Origin: Taxillus chinensis
Lineage: Eukaryota > Streptophyta > Magnoliopsida > Santalales > Loranthaceae
Length of the DNA: 64,000 nt
Direction of reading: 5' to 3'
NCBI GenBank assembly: GCA_023512835.1
Contig: CM042088.1
Coordinates: forward strand, 11,524,078-11,588,077
The translations under genes and the position numbers were made by a program. Each line of letters begins with the position of its first letter. Positions within the stretch are counted from its first letter, which is position 1. Shown one piece after another: positions 41,674 through 53,887 of the stretch. Below the pieces are notes generated by a model, which saw only the letters and a list, made by a program, of their open reading frames with translations, made no database searches and was not told the DNA's origin.

Positions 41674-44626
41674 TGTAAGATCCGAGATTTTAATAAAATA
41701 ATAAGTAGTTATTATGTTATTTCATGTTAAACTATTTTGATGATATATTTAGAAAATATTATTTGATAGCGTGTATGATAATTATATTAATATTGCATTT
41801 TCATATGATTTACTTTTCATAAATAAATTACACTTGACATATATATTTTAGTTTAAGCAAATAAATGTAGTATTTTATTAAGTTTTATAGTGTGATGTTA
41901 TTTTACTTAACTATATAGCTATTTCAATTGTTTTGTTAAATAAATAATTTCTTGGTTGAAATATTGAATCGAAGTCAAATAAAATACAAATTTGAATTTG
42001 TCACATCTAAATTTATTAAGAGTTGTAAAAGGCAAAAATTTGGATTTGTTACTCCATAATAATAGTTATTCTTAGAAAGGATAGACTAGCGTAGTTTTGC
42101 AAGTTATCTTAAAAACTTTATAACTTTGTTTTTGTAGATCCAAATGACTTGATATTTTTCTAACATGTTCCAACATTAGTTATATATCTTTGGTTAAAAT
42201 TTCAGACTAATTGGATTAGCTCATTAAGACAAATAATTTAAACAGTACACCAGGATCTAGTAGCACACCCAGAATTTCTAGTCTCACTTCAAAACCCAAT
42301 AACTTTTGGTATATAAGTCCAATAGATTTGAAACTGGTCTCGAAATGTAGATAATTAGGTTAGGAATCCATCCCAATTGGCCTTGTTAAATTTAATGAAG
42401 AATCTAGAAATTTATAGTCAAAATAGTAGGTCATGCACCCATATAACTTTTGTGATCAAAGAAACCTTCAAAGTCAAACAAATCCTAAAAATTCAAAAAT
42501 GGGGACATAAAAGTGGACATTTGTTAGATAATAAGGGAATAAGAATCAATAATGTGAAAAGGAGAAAAGTAGGGAAGAAAATAAGGTATTATAGACAAAA
42601 GTTTCACCTACCATACCCACCACCTACCATCCTTTGCCCTTTTTAAGGGGTGTCTTACCTCTCCTCTTAATGCACAAGTTTCCTAAAGTCATACCATGAA
42701 ATTTTCTATACCAACACTCCCTAAAGACCTTTTAACACCCCAAATACTCTACTCAAACTCTCTTTCATTTTGGTACTTACCAAGCATTGAAGTTCTACGA
42801 AAGGTAATACTCAAGATTTTAAAATTTTGAAGTTACTTATTATTTATTATGTAAATCTTCATGGTTGGTTTTACCACCTAATATATCCTATATTCATAAT
42901 TGGTTTTACACTTCATATATACAATATTTATAGTGGGTTTTACCACTTCATATATACTATATTCATGGTGGGTTTTACCACCTCATATTAATTTAATGTT
43001 TTGATTTTCAAGGTTTAGAACACAGAGAACAACAAGCGGATTATAAGGGTTTTCTTTTCTTTTCCTTTCTTCTTTCTATGTCTTTGTTGCTTTCTATTAC
43101 TCACCTTTTATTAACCTCCCCTTTATTAATTATTCGTAAGGGACATTAGTTTCTTTGATTTCTCTCTACTATTCTATTTTATTAATTGGGGTAGATGACC
43201 TTTTTGAAAATCGGGATCATTATTGTTAACCTTATATTGTTACTAAACTATGCTTCATGACATTCTATGATTTGTTTTATGCAATGAATTGATCTTGTTA
43301 TGATCTCTCTTATGTTGGACAAAGTAAGTTTATGATGGGTGGTTCCAGAAAGACCTCCAATGCATTGGGTAAAGAACATCACTAGAGAGTGTCAGTCCAG
43401 CTGATAATATGTTATGTTATGATATGGTATCTGGGTAGTTAACTTGGATCATGATGTTATGATACGATGTCTAACCATAATTTTCCATGTTATGATTCTC
43501 TTGTGAAATGTTGATCACGTATGATGTGGAAACATTATGAAATCTTTTATGATATTTCTTATGTTCGAGATATTTATGATTCTCCTTGCCACTTATGTTT
43601 ACCCTTATTGGGCTATTTGAGCTCACCCTGTAACGCCCCAAAATTTGAAACCTCCAAACTGGGTGCGTTAGCGGAAATTAAATATACAAATTTTATATCA
43701 ATTTCAAACTATTACTTAATTAATCAAACAAACCATTCATTATTACAAATTTCAATCCAAGATCTTTAAGGTTTAGGGGTTTAGAGACTAAGTGTCCATA
43801 ACCCATTATTACATAACAAAGCACACGAGAAAACAACTTAATAAATCTTTAAAATTTCACACAACTTTATTTCCAAGCACTTCTCGACTCCTTATCCTAG
43901 TTTCTCCATCCCTTAATTTCCTGGGGTTGGAAAAGAAATCATAAAAAGGGTGAGCTCAAATAGCCCAGTAAGGGTAAAATAAGCGGGTAAGGAAAATCAT
44001 GAAGATATCGAACATAGGAAATACCATATAACATTTGCATACATGATCAACATTTCACAAGGAAATCATAACATGGAAGATTATGTTTAGAAATCATATC
44101 ATAACATCATGACCTAGGTTAACCACCCGGATACCGTATCATAACATAACGTAACATATTATCACTGGATTGACACTCTCCAGGTGATGTTCTTTACCCA
44201 ATGCATTGGAGGTCTTTCTGGAACCACCCATTATAAACTTACTTTGTCTAAACATAAGAGGTTATAACAACTTTAACATACATAACATGAGGCATATTAT
44301 AGAATTCCAATAAAACATTCAAGGTTAACAAGGATAACCACGAATATCAAAATGGTTATCTACCCCAATCAATAGCATAGATTACCAAGAGAGATTAAAA
44401 AGAGACTAATCTAATCTTCTCAACAATAAAATGGAATAAGAAACATAAAACTCTTACAATAATAATTCCAAATAAAACAAGATAAAGAGGAAGAGAAAAG
44501 TAAGAATAAAGAAAAGAAAAACCCTTACTATCCGCTTGTCGTTCTCCGCGTTCTAAACCTTAAAAAAAAATATCAAAACACTAAATTAGCATTAATGCTT
44601 GAAAAGTTCAATATCACACATATCTC

Positions 44627-44627
<1 letters not shown>

Positions 44628-44660
<33 letters not shown>
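44628..44660. repeat. (AT)n microsatellite
   Basis: Uninterrupted TA dinucleotides, about 16 units. Confidence 0.9.
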
Positions 44661-44662
<2 letters not shown>

Positions 44663-45517
44663 TACTTTAACTTATATCTTTTAATAGGCATACCGTGCTT
44701 GTGGGGTTGAATATTAATTTGGGTTCCCACTTCTATTGCTGTTCCATATCCTATTTCGATCCCATGCATCATAAGCCTTGAGTTGTGCACTAACTAGGTT
44801 ATATGCCTTGAGAGTTTTTGAATAAGATTTACTTCTTGTATTGGGTGAACGGAAAAGACGTGCGATAAGCTTATTTTTCCTACGTGTCTTCCATCTTAAC
44901 CATGAGGGGATATTAGACACGGGTCTAAAGGGAAGATCAGGAGGAGATAAGGATGGGGATAGGCTGTGAGGTTGAAGCATTAACAATTGGGGTTGCAGAA
45001 GAAGAAGGGCGATTGTCGGGGGAATTCATTTTGGAAGTCGTTCCTTACAATATTCCGATATCTAGAACCTTAAAATAAAAATAAAAACATAAGTTAATAT
45101 TCTCATCTTTTCACTTGAATTATAGAATGACAACGCTATGATAAAATACTATAATTTAAAATAATTACACAGGTATGTATATGAGGTGGCAAGGCCAACC
45201 ATGTATGTATATACGAGGTGGTACAACTAATCATATAAATAACATATGTAAGGTGGTAAAACCAACCATGAATATAGTATATATGAGGTGGTAAAACCAA
45301 CCATATAGATCTACATAATAAATAAGAAGCGACTTAAAAATTTCAAAAATCTTAAGTATTACCTTTCGTAGAACTTCGACGCTTGGTAAGTACCAAAAGC
45401 AAAAGAGGATTTGAGTAGAGTATTTGGGATGTTAAGAGGGCTTAAGGGAGTGTTTTGAGAGGGAAATTTCGTGGTGTGGCTTGAGGGATTTGTGCTTAAG
45501 AGGAGAGGCAAGACACT

Positions 45518-45528
45518 CCTTATATAGG
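45518..45528 (-). promoter_or_regulatory. TATA box of the nested LTR
   Basis: Minus-strand CCTATATAAGG lies mid-LTR, followed by a stretch conserved in the outer copy (42640-42800). Confidence 0.6.
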
Positions 45529-46399
45529 CAAGGATGGTGGTAGGTGTGTAGTGTGAAAGTAGTGTATGAATTTGACTTTGGCATCAAATTAAATTATGTA
45601 AAATATATAAAATACTTTATTTTATTCCTATTATCCTCTCTTAAAACGTGGGTATCTTCTCCTACCATTTAAAAAATGTTTTAAGACTTTTCAACCTAGA
45701 AGGTTCCTTTGGCATCAAAAGTCCACATTGGTGTACTCCCTACTAATTCAATTATAACGTTTTTAATTTTGTAGTTTTTGACAAATGGCCAATTGTATTG
45801 CATTGCTAACTCAAATATCTACAAATGGGTATCAATTTTATAATTTTTGAATATGTATAACAAAAGTTATTGAATTTTAAATTCATACTAAAATGTTTAC
45901 CCGTTCATACTAAACCTATGTGTAGTATTTTAAATTCTGGAATTGATTGGCTTCATATTAAATTCTGAAATTTTTACACGTTTTAGCTAAGTCATAAATG
46001 AACAAATGGGCTTTGGTTTTATGTCAATTGGATCTATATAACTCAAGTTATGAATTTTTGAATGGGACCTCCAGAATCTGCCTCATTCAAATTTTTGGGC
46101 CTTACCTATGTTTTATACTTTTGGTAAAGTTAAGGCTTGTAATACTTACCTACCCATAGTAATTTGGTTTAAGAAACTAAATGACATAATATATAGTATC
46201 TAAAATTTTTATGACATATAAGAAATTATTTTATTATTAATTTTTTTATAACATATTTAATATTTATGCGGATAAAATAATATAATTGCATAATCAATAA
46301 ACAATAAAGTAAGATAACATTATAACATAAAATATTATAATCCTAAACATAAACATTAATATCATATTCTATGGCCTTCGTAAAATTTCTTGAATTATA

Positions 46400-46654
46400 T
46401 TAGCGTATGTGCGTAAGACGTGTTGTGCTTCGGCGATAGAGGCCGCATAACCCTTCGGCTAACATTGTCGTGGTTGTCGCACGAATAACCTCAAACTTCT
46501 CCCTGTATCTCGTTGCATTATATTGCAGCCATTGGACACGAGCATTTAGCTCATCTATAGCAAAGCATAGCTTTGTAACTTCAAGTCGTATTGCTCGCCG
46601 ATCTTCATCGCGTACACTATTCTCGGATGGCAGTACTTGAGAACTTGATGCCAT
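46400..46654 (-). CDS. Small ORF of unknown function inside the nested LTR (84 codons)
   Basis: It starts at ATG 46652-46654 (MASSSQVLPSENSVRDEDRR) and ends TAA near 46400. The predicted product is soluble, charged and mostly helical (LEVTKLCFAIDELNARVQWL suggests a short coiled coil). I recognise no family. A TATA-like TTATTTATAAG lies about 40 bases upstream on the minus strand (46691-46701). The outer LTR lacks this segment, so it may be a captured fragment or just ancestral sequence lost there. It could be a chance ORF, although codon composition looks more protein-like than its A/T-rich surroundings. Confidence 0.35.
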   Translation of the reverse strand: MASSSQVLPSENSVRDEDRRAIRLEVTKLCFAIDELNARVQWLQYNATRYREKFEVIRATTTTMLAEGLCGLYRRSTTRLTHIR

Positions 46655-47270
46655 AACTCTTATTATTATTCTTCTTACTTCTATACTTTCTTATAAATAA
46701 AATCTCATGCTCATACCTATTTATGGAAGTCCAAACGGATACTATTCATAACGGACGGATACTATTCATAACGGCTACTTATCACATGCTATTTGAATGA
46801 CTATATTGGGTGCTTATTTTTATCGTGATAATATCTAAAATATCCTTTCTAACTATTGTTAACAATAACATTATTATTATTTTATTATTATTACTCTTTA
46901 AGTAAGAACTTAAATAGCTAAAAATTTTGCGGGTCTTACACACCCTTTTTATGATTTCTTTTCCAACCCCATGTAATTAAAGGAACGGAGAAACTAGGAT
47001 AAGAAGTCAAGAAGTGCTTGGAAATAAAGTTGTGTGAAATTTGAAAGATTTATTAAGTTTGATTGCTCGCATGCTTTGTTATGTAATAATGGGTTATGGA
47101 TACTTACTTAGTCTCTAAACCCCCTAAACCTTAAAGATATTGGATTGAGATTTGTAATAATTAATGGTTTGTTTGATGAATAGTTAAAAGTTTGAAACTT
47201 ATATCAAACTTGTATATTTCATTTTCGCTAACGCACTCGATTTGGAGGTCCCAAATTTGGAGGCGTCACA

Positions 47271-48283
47271 ATATGAGATCTTAATAATGTCATGGCATGC
47301 TCAATTATCTCTTAACGTAGTGATATTAGGCTCTTTAACCATTGTTGTAGTGCATCATATGTATTCCATGCCCCCTTATTATAGTACACAACTTTCATTG
47401 TTCACACATCACATGTGGATTGGTGGATTTCTCATAGTTGGTGTTGTTGCGCATGTAGCTTTTTTTTATCGTAAGAGACTATGATCCAACCACTCGATAC
47501 AATGATCTATTAGATCATGTCCTTAGACATCGTGATACAATAATATCACATCTCAACTAGGCATGTATATTTCAAGGTTTTCACAATTTTGTGTTGTATA
47601 TTCATAATGATACCATGAGTGCTTTAGGACACCCTCAAGATATGTTTTCAGACACTGTCATACAATTATAACCTATTTTTGCTCAATGGATACAAAACAT
47701 CCATGCTTTAGCACCCGATGTAACTGCCCCTGGTGCAACAACAGGTATCAGTTTGGCTTGAGGGAATAGCGATTTAGTAGAAGTAGGGGGCAAGGTAGCT
47801 TTGTTACCCATTCCGTTGGGAATTGTGGATTTTTTTAGTACATCACATTCATGCATTTACAATGTATGTAACTGTATTGATACTCTTGAAGGACGTTCTA
47901 TTTGCTCGCAGTTCCCGGTTGATACTCGATAAAGCAAATCTTGGTTTTCGTTTCCCGTGTGATGGACCTGGAAGAGGGCGGACATGCGAAGTCTCCGCTT
48001 GGGATCATGTCTTCTTAGGTCTATTTTTGATGTACAATGCAATTTCAGTAGTAATCTTTCATTTTAGTTTGAAAATACAATCAGATGTTTGGGGTAGTAT
48101 AAGTGATTAAGGGAGAGTCACTCATTGCACGGGAGGAAACTTTGCATAGAGTTCCATTACTATTAATGGGTGGCTTCGTGATTTCTTATGGGCACAGGCA
48201 TCCCAAGTAATTCAGTCTTATGGTTCTTCATTATCTGTATATGGTCTTTTGTTCCTGGTGCTCATTTCGTATAGGCTTTTAGT
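47271..48283 (+). pseudogene. psaA: Plastid psaA fragment (NUPT), part 2
   Basis: It resumes at [13 protein letters not shown] right after the ATATG duplicate. It continues through [90 protein letters not shown] (the conserved Fe-S ligand region) and [11 protein letters not shown] to [20 protein letters not shown]. Several stops and at least two frameshifts occur (near 47490, 47675, 47850). Homology ends at about 48283, short of the native C-terminus. Together with part 1 it gives nearly 1.9 kb of one plastid gene in order. Confidence 0.92.
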
Positions 48284-48461
48284 TAGAAATACCCCTAGAG
48301 GGTTTTACATACATAGTAATTATTGCATATTAGAAATACCCTTGAAAATTTCCAATTATAGTTCTTGACTATTTTAATTAGTTTATTGTTTAGAAATGCA
48401 CGTACTCATTCTTTAGGGGGGTTCCTTACCAGTCTATTTTTTTTCATTGTAAAATTGTCAG

Positions 48462-48747
48462 GTTAGAGGTGCAATATCTGCAATAAGATACATAGAACAT
48501 TTCCCTAGACTTCTTGCTGATTTTGAGAGTTCAAGAATGTGGGAGGCAGACATGTTTGAAAAAATTTTTACTTCCCCGCTTTTGGAACTTAAAACCAGAT
48601 TTATTTATAAATTTTTGCTCCTACTTCATGAAGTAATTATATGATTTGCTCTTACTTTTTTTTATCTATTTTTTACTACTTTAACTATTATTTTGGTTTT
48701 TCTTGCAGAATGATGGAGGACTTGCAATTTATTCTGGCATGGAATGA
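48462..48747 (+). pseudogene. Two exon-like remnants of an unrecognised gene
   Basis: An open stretch 48462-48632 (57 codons; contains IRYIEHFPRLLADFESSRMW and FEKIF) is preceded by a CAG acceptor-like end with a T-rich tract and ends at a GT donor-like site. A T-rich 76-base intron-like stretch ends TTTTTCTTGCAG. The next 12 codons continue in phase (NDGGLAIYSGME) to TGA 48745-48747. This looks like the last two exons of a plant gene, possibly carried by the CACTA-like element that ends at 48931. I do not recognise the protein, and no upstream exon is visible. 48284-48461 is unassigned. Confidence 0.4.
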
Positions 48748-48919
48748 AAATGACATTGTTAGGAGTTTTGTGACATTTATTATTTATATTATGGTTTGTA
48801 AGAGATAGATGTTATGAGATATTTTGGACATACTGATTCTGTAGCCAAGCAGACCTAACACCCCAAAAAGTGTTATAATATCCTACAGTAATACATTTTA
48901 TTTCTTACTAAAGGCCTGA

Positions 48920-48931
48920 TTTCTTGTAGTG
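48920..48931 (+). mobile_element. Possible CACTA (En/Spm-type) 3' terminus
   Basis: TTTCTTGTAGTG is the reverse complement of CACTACAAGAAA, the usual CACTA terminal sequence. A subterminal inverted pair ACACCCCAAAAAGTGTTAT lies 60 bases before it. The opposite end is not found in the window, so the element would be truncated. Evidence is limited to this short motif. Confidence 0.35.
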
Positions 48932-49132
48932 GCTATGCATCCATGATTGATCTTTGTCATTTAGTTATGGTGTCGTATGTGACCATTGATGAGTTTAGTC
49001 AAGCTAAATGTGGCAAAAATTGCTTTGATCCTATAACGTCATAATTAATGGATGAGATTGTTCAAATACCCTAAGGTTAAGATAATAACATTTTAGAGCT
49101 CATAAGGTTATGCGCATTTATATAGTTACATA
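48932..49132. other. Unassigned spacer
   Basis: It holds a 37-codon open stretch (GYASMIDLCHLVMVSYVTID…) ending TAA near 49040 and unknown A/T-rich sequence. I recognise no gene. Confidence 0.3.
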
Positions 49133-50308
49133 TAATATCACCATCCGTTTTTGACCGGGCTCGTACTGGCTCCGTGAAAGGACTCCATGCTAGTTCATTC
49201 AGTTGATCCTAAAGTCATTCCTGCACAAGGCTCGCACAAAACCAAGAAAGAAAAGAAAAACACAGAGTCATCACCAAACAAATTAGAGGTGTGATTGGGC
49301 ACCTAGAAAAAGAAAGGTTTACAGTTCCAGAGAATTAGGTTCGGGAGTCGGTTATGTGTGGGGAAGGAAGAAAAACTCTTGCACCTCCACAACGCTCACA
49401 ATTTGTACCTAGTCTTGATCTATGGGTGTTTGTTTGCATTATTCAAAAAGAAGTTATCTTTTTTTTTTTTATATTTTTAATTTTCAGGAAAAAGGGGGTT
49501 TTTTGGATCTAGGCCTTAAAACAACAAAAAAGATTTTAAAGCAAACAAAAAAAAGTACATTCTAATTTTAGAAAAAGAATGTGAGATCTAGGCCAATGTG
49601 ATAGTATTGTATTTTTCTTAAGAAAACAAAAGTAATATTCCCTTTTCTAGAAAAGAAGATAAAAACAATTTAAATTCAAATATGAAAATACTGCCATAAT
49701 TGATATTGGCCTAGGCAGACTAGGATATGAGCATCTAGGGCTCAACCTTTATGACCGCCCAGGCCTTGTTTTAATTTTTTCAGAAGAGAATTGAGTTTTT
49801 GTGTTTTTACATTTTATTATTTTTTGAAAATAATAAAGGAGAAGAGAGAGATGCAAGATGTTTGTTTTTGTATTTTCGTTTTCAAGCTTTAGAGAGATAA
49901 TAAAAAGGATAAAGGGGAAAGTTTTTGTGTTTTATGTTTGAAAACAACACAGAGAAAAAAAAAGAGAAACAGTTTAATAAATAAACAGAAGTAGAGAACC
50001 GGGAAGAATGAATGATGCAAATTTGAGCTCCTTTTCCCTTTGAGTAACATTTTCCATGAGTTTCCTAAAAGCACAAAGGTTAGAAAAAAAGTTTTTCCAA
50101 TCTCAGCTCCTCCCCGTGAAAGACGAACAGTGATTCTAGGTGCTTTTCTCCTTAGAAAATGAGTATATCTCTTTTTGAGATTCCCAAGATTCACTCTCTC
50201 TGGTTTTTATCTGTCGGAAATCTAGTCACAAAGCTCTCTCTTAGATTAATCTCCTCTGATACTTGATAATCGATCCCTTTAGAGGTTTATGGATAGCCTA
50301 TTTATAAG
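49133..50308 (-). mobile_element. Divergent Tat-like LTR fragment
   Basis: The left end (ATATCACCATCCGTTTTTGACC) and the blocks GAGTCATCACCAA, GGGAGTCGGTTATGTGTGGGG and GCACCTCCACAACGCTC follow the Tat LTR 3' end pattern. The right end breaks at a TATA-like site (minus CTTATAAATAGG, 50297-50308), so the upstream LTR part is missing. Confidence 0.6.
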
Positions 50309-50830
50309 TGCCTTCACCGGATTTTGTCCGAGAGGGAAACCGCTTTTGGGGTGCGGTTTCCCCCAACCTTTATCCGAATGGAGATGAAAATACGGAGTCG
50401 CCACCAACTATTTTTGGGGTGCGGTTGGTCACTTAAAAGGAAATTATCTATGCCACTAGGGATAGGCTCAGGAGTTTGTTACGCATGAGGAAGGACTAAC
50501 ACCCCCACAACGCCCTTTCGATACCTATCTTAGGATTTGGAGGTTTCTAACTTATTTTAATTGTTTGATCTAAAATTAATTAGCCTAAAGGTAATGTTGA
50601 ATTTGCATGTGGCCTAAAAGTCTATTCCTTTTATTTTCCTAAGTTGTTTGTTGAAGTTGAAATGAAGTTCACTTTGTCCTAAACATCTAAAAGGAGTCCT
50701 AACATTTTAAAACCCAATTCCTAAATCTCTGAAGGGATTCTATGATTTGTTAATGTTTAAGTTATCTAAAAAAGATTTAGCAGAGGAGAAACAATTTATG
50801 TCTAAGTTATGCTAGTGTTAATCCGGTGAT
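50309..50830 (-). mobile_element. Tat3 3' LTR end fragment
   Basis: TGCCTTCACCGGATTTTGTCC and the following ~500 bases match Tat1 8193-8700. It is joined near 50830 to Tat internal sequence without the LTR start or a polypurine tract. Confidence 0.7.
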
Positions 50831-52144
50831 TTGTCCGATGATTTGTTGTGCAGAGACATGATTTGAGAAGATGCCTGATTGCCAAAGTCTTGATGCTCAT
50901 TGACTTAATTGGAGAATATGTTGACTGATCTTGGGCCTTGAATGCTTGACCTTCTTTTCTTGGCTTTGAATTTTGCCCTTAGTACCCTTTCGGGTTTTCA
51001 CCATGCCCGCCTTATTTTATATTTGTCGTTCCTTCTACCTTGTAGCTGGCTTTGTATTTTACCGTTGATGCCCTTGTGGGTTTTCATTAAGTCCGCCTTG
51101 AAAATTCATGACTTTGTTTCTTTTTGAGCATTTGAGAAATAATGTTGATTGTTTAATCTGAGAGGACTTTATTAGGGCCGTAATGTAGGCTCGGGCTACT
51201 GGTCTAACAAGAAAGGGTATAAAGTGGCTCAAACCTATTCTAGGCTAGAATTGATCTGTAGTTTAGACTACACTTTACAAAATTGCTAAAATTGCCTCAA
51301 TGCGGGGGTACTTTACAAAACTGTCCAAATGAGGGATTTTTTCTTCTTTTTTTCGTTCTTTTTCCTAACAAAAACTACCCGACTGTGGGGTGTATCTCTA
51401 TGAGGGGTCTTAAAAATTGGCCCGATGTGAGAGCTATGCTTTTTCCTTTTTTTTTTTACAAAAACTGCCCCAATTGTGGGGTATGTATCTATTAGGGGTC
51501 TTAAAAACTGCCCCAGTATAAGAATTATTTTGCAAAACTGCCCCAGTGTGAGACCGTGACACTTAATTGATTGCCCCAATGTGGAGTGAACTACGGATTA
51601 GGTTATTTGAAAGAAATATACTCAGGCTCAAAAAGGCTAGCAATGGTAGTATTACGGGGAAAGAAAATACGGCCTCTCTTCATTTTAAACAATCAAAATT
51701 TGTCTCAAAATGCTTAAATGGAAATGAACTTATCTTTTGGCGACAGAAGGAACTCTTCGTGTCAAATGCACCTGTTTTAGGTGGATACTGCTTCTCTTGA
51801 GTCTGATTCCTTGATGTCAATGGTAATTACTCATATGATCCTCCTTTTGGTTTTGGCTATACCAGGATAGCTTAGATTCTTTGTTTCGTATGCCCCTGTT
51901 GGGCTTATTACCCACGTCAATAGAGTAAACAAGTGAGAATGGACATTACACACAAAATGTGGATAAAACAACTTAGTTTAACAGACAGGTTTTTATTTTT
52001 CCACAAATGCCAAATAAGGAAACAAAATTCTAGAAATCCAAAGAGCATGCAAAATGTATGTACAACTTTTTTTATTGAAAAACAGAAAAATAACTCTTGT
52101 TTTTTGTTTAAAGAAAACACTTACATTCCCAAAGAGTTTCCAAA
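50831..52144 (-). mobile_element. Tat3 internal 3' region, left of G4
   Basis: The stretch contains CCCTTTCGGGTTTTCACCATG (50988) and repeated ACTGCCCCAATGTGGGG-type units (51280-51600), matching Tat1 13880-14700. No coding sequence. It is interrupted at 52144 by G4 and resumes at 61171. Confidence 0.65.
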
Positions 52145-52574
52145 TGTAAGGACCCGTACCTTGAGTTAGTCAGTTTTGCCTCCTGAGTAGAGTTTTTCTA
52201 GATTTTGACCTAGTAAATGGACTCCAATGAATTCACGTGCAAAAGGAAAGATGCTTAGAATGGTGTCCTCTATCTACCACAGAAGTTTCAGGCCAAATGG
52301 ACATGTATGTGAGGTGCACGTGATATGGGTCCAATTCACGTGCAAGTGTAATTGTCTTCTAAATGATGCAAGGAGGCTAGGGGTGAAGTTTGAGAGCATT
52401 TGGAGTCCATATGGAGGTGCACGTGAATTGGGAATTCACGTGCAAATTGGCGTGCAGGCTTATTTTTGCATGGTTCCCTTGGTTTTGACATTCTAAGGAA
52501 CTTTCTCCAAAGGACCATGTTGAAATTCTGAGTATTTTGGCCTATATGGGTGCGGAAAGGTGCTAACTTGTGTA

Positions 52575-52726
52575 ATCAAAACTACGTCGTTTTGATGCTT
52601 GGGATTCACTTAATCAAAACTACGTCGTTTTGATGTTGTGTTGTCTATATAAGGAGGAGAAGCCCTCTGTTTTAGGGTTAGGGTTTGTTGCTCCACCAGC
52701 CGTCACGAGAGAGAGAGAGAGAGAGG
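52575..52726 (+). promoter_or_regulatory. G4 5' LTR promoter region
   Basis: ACGT palindromes at 52575-52596 and 52613-52634; CTATATAAGG at 52645-52654; telobox TTTAGGGTTAGGGTTT at 52671-52686; GA tract at 52707-52726. Confidence 0.75.
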
Positions 52727-53254
52727 GAGGAGAGCTCCTGGTTGCTGCCGGGCGTCTTGCGTGGGTGGTCGGTGACTCGTGGGTGGACGGCGTTCGACGT
52801 GGGATCGGGACTTTGCTTTGTGTTGTTGCGTTTTACTTGAGGTAGGGATTTTGTTCTTCCTAAATCCTCCTCTTGTCCTAGGGTCCTAGGGCAGAATATT
52901 ATATTATTTATATGTAGATTCATATAGGTGTGACCTCCTATATGAATGTTGGCCTTCAATGGCGATTTTGGTGTTTCTGGTGTTTGTGTGATGCATGAAA
53001 CGTGTTTGATAAAATGCCTGTACGACATGCCTGCTACATGTTTGATGAAATGCCTGTGTGAACTTAGCGTGTGTGTATATGCCCATTAAGTGTTTGGTAA
53101 TATGTCCGTGTGACTGGACCTGTGGTTTAGTGTATGTATGTATCTTGGATGTTTGCTCTATGGCCTAAATGGGTTTGTGCGCTTGTGAACGGGTGCTCAC
53201 CAAGTGTTTGGTTGTATGCTTGAGTGACCATGTGTGTTGTGTGCTTGATCGTGG

Positions 53255-53385
53255 TACTTGGCCTGAAGAGGCGGTTAAATCACTTGGCGGTTAAATCACT
53301 TGGCCTGAAGAGGCGGTTAAATCACTTGGCCTGAAGAGGCGGTTAAATCACTTGGCCTGAAGAGGCGGTTAAATCACTTGTGGTT
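53255..53385 (+). repeat. 26-bp minisatellite in G4 5' LTR
   Basis: Units TTGGCCTGAAGAGGCGGTTA plus AATCAC occur about four and a half times, with one shortened unit at 53279-53295. The 3' LTR has four regular units (60549-60662). Confidence 0.9.
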
Positions 53386-53887
53386 AAAGTGTTAGCCTGT
53401 GTGGCAGTGGAGGATTGTAAATTGTTGATGTGGTTGTTATTATGTTTGTTGAGATTATTGTAACACAACACCGCACTTGTACACATGGCATGTAGATGCT
53501 AGGAACATGGGATGGGTTGGGGAGACATGATCCCTACGAGCTGTGGTTGCTCACCCCTCCTACCGTGTTTGCTTTTTTCCCGGGGACTTACAGGCGTTAG
53601 GTGGATACACCAAGGTGGAAGACCTTTTTTTTACTTTATTGTTTATGTTATTTTTATGGGAATCGATGTAACCCCAATGGGGATGGATTAAAAAGAGAAC
53701 TTTGTAATAGATCGACTTTGTTATTGGTTTGTGGACAGCTTTGATGGACTTTATTTTTCTTGAATGTGTTGTGAAAGTTTTAAAATGTTAAATCCTTGAT
53801 TTGTATCCTTACCCCCCTTTGCCCTCCGTGTGGGTAAAAGGGAAGTCACGTACCGGTTTCCTCGGGTTGGAAATCCGGGGCGTGACA

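Larger units (their letters stand above)
43629..46940 (-). mobile_element. Nested antisense LTR-like insertion (3312 bp), target duplication CACCC
   Basis: Plus-strand ends are TGTAACGCCCC at 43629 and GGGTCTTACA at 46940; on the minus strand, TGTAAGACCC…GGGGCGTTACA. Perfect duplication CACCC flanks it at 43624-43628 and 46941-46945. It is a longer member of the same family as the outer copy, in opposite orientation. It has an intact TATA box, the same ~40-bp repeats (45170-45310), an (AT)n run and two extra segments holding small ORFs. No PBS or pol is seen. Confidence 0.82.
41674..47270 (+). mobile_element. Outer LTR-like insertion (solo LTR) in psaA, target duplication ATATG
   Basis: The ends are TGTAAGATCC at 41674 and GGCGTCACA at 47270. 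Perfect 5-bp duplication ATATG lies at 41669-41673 and 47271-47275. Removing the nested copy leaves about 2285 bp, with no PBS, polypurine tract or pol, so a solo LTR is the best reading. It has ~40-bp GGTTTTACCACCTCATATA repeats near 42860-42990. The region where its relative has a TATA box reads TTTTTAAGG (near 42640), so its promoter has decayed. Confidence 0.82.
52145..53887 (+). mobile_element. G4 5' LTR (1743 bp)
   Basis: TGTAAGGACCC…GGGGCGTGACA. It differs from the 3' LTR at a few dozen sites at most, many within CTG or CAG triplets. Confidence 0.93.

Noticed and set aside
40837..48283. That the window could be plastid genome
   Set aside because: Only psaA is present, with stops, shifts and nested nuclear retroelements, and both flanks are nuclear repeats.
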